Assembly: GCA_947586185.1 (NCBI GenBank)
Contig: CANPXN010000024.1
Span: 1-39,395, forward strand
DNA: 39,395 bases
Reading direction: 5' to 3'
Origin: an uncultured Clostridia bacterium
Lineage (GTDB): Bacteria; Bacillota; Clostridia; Oscillospirales; Ruminococcaceae
Numbering within the stretch: position 1 is the stretch's first letter; each line of letters opens with the position of its first letter. Shown here piece by piece: positions 34,405 through 39,395 of the stretch. Position numbers and translations under genes: made by a program. The notes beneath the pieces were generated by a model. It was not told the DNA's origin, did no database searches, and worked only from the letters and a program-made list of their open reading frames with translations.

Positions 34405-35319
34405 ATGACAGTATTTTTGTTTTCGGGACAGGGTTCCCAGTATTCCGGCATGGGAAAGGAGCTTTTGGAGGCAAATCCAGAATTTTCCTTCATATATGAC
34501 ACAGCTTCGGAGATATTGGGCTATGACTTAAAAAAGATATGCTTTGAAGCAAGCGAGGAGGAGCTCGCCAAAACCTGTAATTCCCAGCCTGCAATTATGG
34601 CGACATCTCTTTTGTGCTTTGAGGCTGCCAAAAAAGCCGGCATAGGATTTTCCGCTGTGGCAGGGCATTCTCTTGGAGAATATGCCGCAATGACGGCTTC
34701 CGGAATGCTATCATTAGAGGACGGCTTTAAGGTGATAAAGGCAAGAGCAGCGGCAATGGAAAAGGCTGCGCAGAACACTGACGGGGTAATGTATGCGGTA
34801 ATGAAGAAAACTCCTGAGGAGATAGAAAAGGTATGCGCTGAAACAGAGGGATATGTTGTACCGGTAAATTACAACTCCGCTGCACAGACCGTTATTGCAG
34901 GAGAAAGGGAGGCTGCCTCCAGGGCTGCCGAGGCTCTTGGCGCTATGGGAGCGAGAACAGTGCAGCTGAAAGTTGCCTCTGCTTTCCACTCAAAGCTTAT
35001 GGAGGGCGCTGCGGAGGAATTTTACGAAGAGATAAAGGGTATAGGCTTTAAAAAGCCTGAGGTTTCGTTTTATTCAAATGTAACAGGAGGAGAGCTTACC
35101 GACTTTTCCGACATGCCGTCCCTGCTTAAAAAGCACATGGTTTCTCCGGTAAGATTTACATCGGAGCTTGCAGCTTTGCAGGCCTCCGGATATGATACCT
35201 TTATTGAGCTTGGTCCGAACAAGGTTTTATCCGGTCTTGTAAAGAAGACCCTTAAAGGCGTTAATATCTTTAATATTGAAAACCCTTCGGGTGTTGAGAA
35301 TGTATGCAAAAGCATTTGA
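34405..35319 (+). CDS. fabD: Malonyl-CoA:ACP transacylase FabD
   Basis: The 304-residue enzyme has FLFSGQGSQYSGMGKEL, the nucleophile S89 in AGHSLGEYAAM, the catalytic His in VASAFHSKLME (~200) and ELGPNKVLSGLVK near the end. It loads malonyl groups onto ACP for FabH and FabF. It is transcribed away from the rest of the fab genes and shares a control region with fabH; in most Firmicutes it lies inside the operon next to fabG. AAAGAGG precedes the ATG. Confidence 0.96.
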   Translation: MTVFLFSGQGSQYSGMGKELLEANPEFSFIYDTASEILGYDLKKICFEASEEELAKTCNSQPAIMATSLLCFEAAKKAGIGFSAVAGHSLGEYAAMTASGMLSLEDGFKVIKARAAAMEKAAQNTDGVMYAVMKKTPEEIEKVCAETEGYVVPVNYNSAAQTVIAGEREAASRAAEALGAMGARTVQLKVASAFHSKLMEGAAEEFYEEIKGIGFKKPEVSFYSNVTGGELTDFSDMPSLLKKHMVSPVRFTSELAALQASGYDTFIELGPNKVLSGLVKKTLKGVNIFNIENPSGVENVCKSI

Positions 35320-35350
35320 TCGTTTTCCGGAGGAAAGCTGAAAAGGCTTT

Positions 35351-35374
35351 TTAATGCTTTTGATAAAGCATTAA
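35351..35374 (+). terminator. fabD terminator-like hairpin
   Basis: A perfect 10-bp stem TTAATGCTTT/AAAGCATTAA around TGAT, 32 bp after fabD. It is the same ATGCTTT hairpin type as after recF, gyrB and the HEPN gene, but without a clean T run. Confidence 0.45.
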
Positions 35375-35415
35375 GGAAAAATTTATAAGGCTTTGTGAAA
35401 GCTTTAGCAAAAGTT

Positions 35416-35987
35416 TATGTTCATTTCTTTGCTCCTGCAAAGAAACGAACCAAAGAAACAGGCTGCTCAAACGCCGCAGGGCTTGAAACCCGCACCCGGT
35501 AGATACGCACAGAAATCTGAAATTTTGCAAAGCAAAATTTGCAGACTTTCCATGCGTATCTACATGGGGGTTATTTTAACGGCTTACGGAACATCTTTTT
35601 GATTGCTTGTACTCATTGGCACTGCCCCTTGTACGCTTTGCTTGTAATTGTTACGTTAATTCTCCCACGGGGAGGCAAGGTGACACACTACCCATTGCTG
35701 TAAGTTGAGGCTTTGCCGGCATCGCTTTGCTCGCCTCAATTCCTTGAAAGATTCTCCCAATTAAGATAATATAGTTTTTTCCCTTTCTGCTCCCAGTAAC
35801 CTGCGATTTTTTTGCCGCTATGCGGCAAAAGAGCAAGCGGCGAGAGTTAAAAATGCGGAATGGGGGTAGGAGGTGTGTGGAAAGGGAGTGCAGAGGGAAA
35901 ACCTACAGGAGGGAGGGGGAAATCCGCATTTTTGTTGGTTTTTCTCTTTCCCCCTCCCTCCTATAGGTTGTCCCTTTGCATTTACCT
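35416..35987 (+). repeat. 570-bp intergenic repeat, complete copy A
   Basis: Full-length element from TATGTTCATTTC to CATTTACCT. Structures in order: TTTCTTTG/CAAAGAAA at the 5' end; a two-part hairpin (35499-35563) with outer stem GTAGATACGCA/TGCGTATCTAC and inner stem AAATTTTGC/GCAAAATTT; CTCCCACGGGGAG; GCCGC-TAT-GCGGC; then the interleaved stems A and B. No ORF is supported. With flanking hairpins it fills the 35320-36132 gap between fabD and aroE. Confidence 0.9.
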
Positions 35988-36118
35988 AAGAGGACGCTTT
36001 CGGAAAACGGTAAAAAAAGTTTGTCTTCGCTTTCCCCAAAGCGAAAAAAGTTTTATAATAGCTTTTTCAAAAGCGATAAAAAGTTTTACCATTGCTTTTT
36101 TCAAAAGCAATAAAAAGA
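35988..36118 (+). repeat. Hairpin array upstream of aroE
   Basis: GCTTT/AAAGC-type units (CGCTTT, TCGCTTT/AAAGCGA, AGCTTTT/AAAAGC, TTGCTTTT/AAAAGCAA) separated by A5-7GTTTT. The last unit is directly followed by the AAAGGA of aroE. Confidence 0.65.
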
Positions 36119-36132
36119 AAGGATAATGTTTT

Positions 36133-36966
36133 ATGGAAAGTTATGGACTTATAGGTCATCCTCTGGGACATACTATGTCCCCTTTTATTCATGAAAAGCT
36201 CTTTGAGGCTTCGGGAAGAAGCGGAGAATATTCCGTTATGGATATTGCGCCTGAGGAGCTTTCTTCAAAGATTTCTGAGCTTAAAAAACTAAACGGCTTT
36301 AACATAACGATACCTCATAAGGTACCGATAATTGAATTTACTGATAGTCTTGATGAAAGCGCAGAGAGATACAATTCCGTTAACTGCATTCACAGTGAAA
36401 ACGGAAAGCTCAGAGGATATAATACTGATTGCGACGGATTTCTGCGTTCTGTGGACAATGACGCATTAGGAGGAAAAGTGCTGCTTTTAGGCTGCGGCGG
36501 TGTGGGAAGAATGATGGCAATAGAGGCTGTCCGCCACGGAGGAGAGCTTACCATGGCTATAATTCCCGAGGCTGTGGATATGGCAAAGGAGCTTGCCGGG
36601 GAAATATCTGAAAAATATCCGGATTCAAAGGTCAAGACCGTATTCACAAAGGACGTTTCCGGAAGCTTTGACCTTCTTGTAAACGCAACTCCTGTGGGAA
36701 TGTATCCGAAATGTGACGCATGTGCTGTTTCAGAAGAGGCTGTTGCAGGCTGCGGAGCCGTATTTGACGCAATATACAATCCGGGAAAGACAAAGCTTAT
36801 GAAGCTTGCGGAGGCTCACGGAATACCTGCCGTAGGCGGCATGTCCATGCTGGTATATCAGGCGGCAGTGGCTCATGAGATATGGTACGGCGGAAGCTTT
36901 TCGAGGGAGCAGATAGACTCGATAATAAGAGATGCGTCCGAAGCCTTAGAAAGGAATTTTAAATAA
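36133..36966 (+). CDS. aroE: Shikimate dehydrogenase
   Basis: The 277-residue enzyme has YGLIGHPLGHTMSP at the N terminus, the catalytic lysine in FNITIPHK (K63), GYNTDCDGF (D99), the nucleotide-binding LLGCGGVGRM (~118-127) and the C-terminal GGMSMLVYQAAVAHEIW. It reduces 3-dehydroshikimate with NADPH in aromatic amino acid synthesis. AAAGGA lies upstream. The stop TAA overlaps the start ATG of the fumarase gene (TAATG), so the two are coupled. Confidence 0.95.
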   Translation: MESYGLIGHPLGHTMSPFIHEKLFEASGRSGEYSVMDIAPEELSSKISELKKLNGFNITIPHKVPIIEFTDSLDESAERYNSVNCIHSENGKLRGYNTDCDGFLRSVDNDALGGKVLLLGCGGVGRMMAIEAVRHGGELTMAIIPEAVDMAKELAGEISEKYPDSKVKTVFTKDVSGSFDLLVNATPVGMYPKCDACAVSEEAVAGCGAVFDAIYNPGKTKLMKLAEAHGIPAVGGMSMLVYQAAVAHEIWYGGSFSREQIDSIIRDASEALERNFK

Positions 36967-37808
36967 TGAGAGATATTGATGTTTCAGTGATCGAAAATAA
37001 GATACGTGATCTTTGCATAGAGGCAAATATCCACCTTCCAAAGGCTCTGGAGCAGTGCATAGGCAGATGCTCCGAGCTTGAGGTTTCCCCTGCCGGAAAA
37101 GCTGTGTTTGACGATATAAAGGAAAATATAAAAGCGGCAGCGGAAGAAAATATCGCAATATGTCAGGATACGGGAATGGCTGTTATCTTTATGAAAATAG
37201 GTCAGGACGTTCATTTTTCAGGAGGAGTTCTTATGGACGCCGTTAACAGAGGCGTTTCAAGGGGCTATACGGAGGGATATCTGCGCTGCTCAATAGTGGG
37301 GGATCCTCTTGAAAGAGTGAATACCGGAGATAACACTCCGCCGGTGGTACATCTTGAAATAGTTCCCGGGGAGGAAGTTCAGATAGACGTATGCCCAAAG
37401 GGCTTCGGTAGCGAGAACATGTCCGCTGTAAAAATGTTTACCCCGTCGGCGACTCATGAGGATATTGTGGATTTTGTTGTGGAAACAGTTTCAAAGGCAG
37501 GCAGCAATCCCTGTCCTCCTATGGTAATAGGCGTCGGTATCGGCGGTAACTTTGAAAAGTGCGCATACCTTGCAAAGAAAGCCCTTTGCAGGGACGTTTC
37601 CGTGAGAAATCCAAAGGCTCTTTACAGTGAGCTTGAAGAGAGGATGCTTGACGGCATAAACAAGCTGGGTATCGGTCCTCAGGGCTTCGGAGGAAAAATA
37701 ACGGCTCTTTGTGTAAATATAGAGCAGGCGCCTACCCATATAGCAGGACTGCCTGTTGCGGTAAATGTGGGATGCCATGTTACAAGGCATGCGTCGGCGG
37801 TGATTTAA
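36966..37808 (+). CDS. Class I fumarate hydratase, alpha subunit
   Basis: The 280-residue Fe-S hydro-lyase alpha (N-terminal) subunit has cluster-binding cysteines expected at C66 (AICQDTGMAV), C183 (SNPCPPMVIGVGIGGNFEKC) and C270 (NVGCHVTRHASAVI). With a beta subunit it interconverts fumarate and malate; tartrate dehydratase is the close alternative. The beta gene normally follows directly but does not here: the next genes are an MNT-like and a HEPN protein. Either beta lies elsewhere or the locus was rearranged. Overlaps aroE by one base. Confidence 0.92.
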   Translation: MRDIDVSVIENKIRDLCIEANIHLPKALEQCIGRCSELEVSPAGKAVFDDIKENIKAAAEENIAICQDTGMAVIFMKIGQDVHFSGGVLMDAVNRGVSRGYTEGYLRCSIVGDPLERVNTGDNTPPVVHLEIVPGEEVQIDVCPKGFGSENMSAVKMFTPSATHEDIVDFVVETVSKAGSNPCPPMVIGVGIGGNFEKCAYLAKKALCRDVSVRNPKALYSELEERMLDGINKLGIGPQGFGGKITALCVNIEQAPTHIAGLPVAVNVGCHVTRHASAVI

Positions 37809-37818
37809 GGAGCAATAT

Positions 37819-38127
37819 ATGACTGATAATGAAATTATAAAAAATACGGCAATGCTCCTTGCACAGGATAAGAGCATTGAAAAGATATACCTAATAAGCA
37901 ATAAGATAAGCACCTCCGGGGAGCTTACAAGCTTTAAGCTTGCGCTTATCGTAAACGATTCCGTTAAGAGCATATCCGAGCTTGAATGCCGGCTTTACAT
38001 GGAAACGGACAGCGAGCTTCCATATGATATCGTTCTGTACAAGACCTCCGAGTGGGATGAGCTAAAGGATGAGATCGGGACCTTTGCATGGAAGATAAAT
38101 AATTCGGGAGTGTTGATCTATGGGTAG
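37819..38127 (+). CDS. Degenerate MNT-type nucleotidyltransferase-like protein
   Basis: A 102-residue protein with the size and pattern of the minimal nucleotidyltransferases that pair with HEPN proteins. Strand IEKIYLISNK, then SFKLALIVND, LPYDIVLYK and a C-terminal WKINNSGVLIYG line up with the family's (V)ILFGSxARG, SDIDLAV, PVDLV and I..EGvvLY. The catalytic GS and DxD residues are absent (SN, and SFKLAL), so it should be inactive as a transferase. AAGGAG overlaps the fumarase stop. It overlaps the HEPN gene by eight bases. Function inferred only from pairing. Confidence 0.65.
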   Translation: MTDNEIIKNTAMLLAQDKSIEKIYLISNKISTSGELTSFKLALIVNDSVKSISELECRLYMETDSELPYDIVLYKTSEWDELKDEIGTFAWKINNSGVLIYG

Positions 38128-38551
38128 GGGCTATAGGGATAACGATAGCCGCCGCTATTTTGACTGGCTGTTCTATGCAAACCTTGACCTCTTAGCGGCT
38201 AAAAACCTGCTGAGCGATGAGAGATGCTTTAACGGAGTGGCTTTTCACTGCCAGCAGTGCATTGAAAAGGCTCTCAAGGGTTATCTTCTTTTCAAGAAGC
38301 ACAAGCTCTATGACGGACATAACCTTACATGGCTTTGCAAGCAGGCGATGACTATTGATTCCCATTTTGAAAAATGGCTTACAAAAAGCACTCTTCTGAA
38401 CCATTACTATATTGAAACAAGGTATCCGGCGGACATTCCCTTTGATATTGATACCGATACTGTAATGGAGCTTATTCATTCCACATCGGAGATGCTCAGC
38501 TTTATAACAGGTATCATACATTTTGATTTCAGGAGCTATCGTAAGAGGTAA
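38120..38551 (+). CDS. HEPN-domain protein
   Basis: A 143-residue helical protein with the HEPN pattern FHCQQCIEKALKGYLLFK (~47-64), HNLTWLCKQ (~73-81) and ETRYPADIPFD (~99-109). HEPN proteins paired with MNT proteins are toxin-antitoxin-like or nucleic-acid-binding modules; RNase-active members carry RxxxxH, and no clear one is seen here. It overlaps the preceding MNT-like gene, so the two probably form one complex. It ends the aroE transcription unit. Confidence 0.8.
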   Translation: MGRGYRDNDSRRYFDWLFYANLDLLAAKNLLSDERCFNGVAFHCQQCIEKALKGYLLFKKHKLYDGHNLTWLCKQAMTIDSHFEKWLTKSTLLNHYYIETRYPADIPFDIDTDTVMELIHSTSEMLSFITGIIHFDFRSYRKR

Positions 38552-38562
38552 AGCTTTTGAGT

Positions 38563-38616
38563 GCATTCCCTTTAGGGAATGCCGAAAAGGCTTTTAATGC
38601 TTTTAAAAAAGCATTA
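38563..38616 (+). terminator. Double hairpin after the HEPN gene
   Basis: GCATTCCC/GGGAATGC around TTTA (38563-38582), then TAATGCTTTT/AAAAGCATTA (38595-38616). It matches the gyrB 3' module, with a changed loop in the first hairpin. Confidence 0.55.
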
Positions 38617-38699
38617 GGGGAAAAATTATAAAGCTTTAGAAAAGGGTTATTTTTTGTTTTTAGGTATGCCGCTTTCCGAAAGCGCCCTCAAAGGTTTAG

Positions 38700-39273
38700 T
38701 ATGTTCATTTCTTTGCTCCTGCAAAGAAACGAACCAAAGAAACAGGCAGCTCAAACGCCGCAGAGCTTGAAACCCGCACCCGGTAGAAACAAATAGAAAT
38801 CTGAAATTTTGCAGGCAAAATTTACAGACTTTCTATTTGTTTCTACATGGGGGTTGATTCACCTGCTTATGTAACATCTTCTTGATTGCTTGTACTCATT
38901 GGCACTGCCCTTTGTACGCTTTGCTTGCAATTGTTACGTTAATTCTCCCACGGGGAGGCAAGGTTATGTTCTACCCATTGCTGTAAGCGTAGGCTTGGTC
39001 GGCGTTGCTTTGCTCGCCTCAATTCCTTGAGCGACTCTCCCAAATTTGTTGAGAGTATATTTCACTTTCCGTCTCCCTAGTACCTGCGATGTTTTTGCCG
39101 CTTTTCAGCGGCAAAAGAGCAAGCGGCGAGAGTTAAAAATGCGGAATGGGGGTAGGAGGTGTGTGGAAAGGGAGTGCAGAGGGAAAACCTACAGGAGGGA
39201 GGGGGAAATCCGCATTTTTGTTGGTTTTTCTCTTTCCCCCTCCCTCCTATAGGTTGTCCCTTTGCATTTACCT
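38700..39273 (+). repeat. 570-bp intergenic repeat, complete copy B
   Basis: Full-length copy closely matching 35416-35987. The two-part hairpin (38783-38846) has outer stem GTAGAAACAAATAGAAA, perfectly paired over 17 bp although several stem bases differ from copy A. The GCCGC hairpin is enlarged to GCCGCT-TTTC-AGCGGC. Stems A and B are retained. With its flanks it fills 38552-39395; no gene was seen there. Confidence 0.9.
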
Positions 39274-39355
39274 ATAAGGTTTGGCTTCGCTTCCCCCAAA
39301 GCGAAAAAGTTTTCATTTTGCTTTTTCAAAAGCAAAAGCAGTTTTCAACACTTTT
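39274..39355 (+). repeat. Hairpin array after copy B
   Basis: CGCTTC/AAAGCG and TTGCTTTT/AAAAGCAA type units, then TTTTCAACA/TGTTGAAAA near the window end. The downstream gene lies outside the window. Confidence 0.55.
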
Positions 39356-39395
39356 GCAAATGAATGTTGAAAATCCCTTGTAGATTTTGCTATTA

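Noticed and set aside
35416-39273. Insertion sequence or MITE explanation for the 570-bp repeat
   Set aside because: No transposase, no terminal inverted repeats at the element ends and no clear target-site duplication; compensatory stem changes fit a structured element better. A mobile origin is not excluded.

Overview
The window looks like an origin-proximal piece of a low-GC, Gram-positive gut or rumen bacterium of the Ruminococcus type (Oscillospiraceae). The gene order dnaN - yaaA - recF - remB(DUF370) - gyrB - gyrA is the classical Firmicutes order near oriC. Two secreted plant-polysaccharide enzymes (a PL1-like pectate lyase with ricin-type modules and a GH44 glucanase) end in nearly identical type-I-like dockerins, which points to a cellulosome-forming Ruminococcus. 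No dnaA and no DnaA-box cluster were seen, so the origin itself is probably just outside.

Layout: 1-9081 (+) holds the replication/topoisomerase genes, interrupted by repeated non-coding elements. 9178-12034 holds two small lipoproteins and a PspA membrane-stress operon that includes a 52-aa membrane protein. 12105-17632 (-) is a PL1-GH44 dockerin operon behind a consensus promoter. 17712-23765 (-) is an accessory region: a DUF4417 gene fused to one of three tandem copies of a small domain, a tRNA-Leu(UAG) gene with two extra partial copies of its 5' half, single-gene cassettes between those copies, a lipoprotein and a DUF1796 protein. 23840-25222 is glycyl-tRNA synthetase with a structured leader. 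25520-34080 (-) is a type II fatty-acid synthesis operon (fabH-fabK-fabG-fabF-accB-fabZ-accC-accD-accA-acpP), with fabD divergent at 34405 (+). 36133-38551 (+) is aroE, a class I fumarase alpha subunit without its beta partner, and a degenerate MNT / HEPN pair.

Two signals are not explained by ordinary annotation. (1) A 570-bp non-coding repeat occurs in two complete copies (35416-35987, 38700-39273), two shortened copies (2733-3005, 5515-5780) and one inverted fragment (1-77). It contains hairpins whose stems change in a compensatory way between copies and a pair of interleaved stems with pseudoknot topology. The four forward copies are followed by an array of short GCTTT/AAAGC hairpins separated by AAAAAGTTTT; where the next gene is in the window, the array runs up to its ribosome-binding site. 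(2) At tRNA-Leu, two small single-gene cassettes (about 0.74 and 1.12 kb) are inserted at the anticodon loop. They share end sequences, each junction carries a copy of the tRNA 5' half, and the whole array lies behind what looks like the original tRNA promoter (TTGACA-17-TATAAT). This resembles an integron-like cassette array anchored on a tRNA gene, but no integrase is present in the window.

All assignments are from reading sequence and recalled family motifs; no database search was run.
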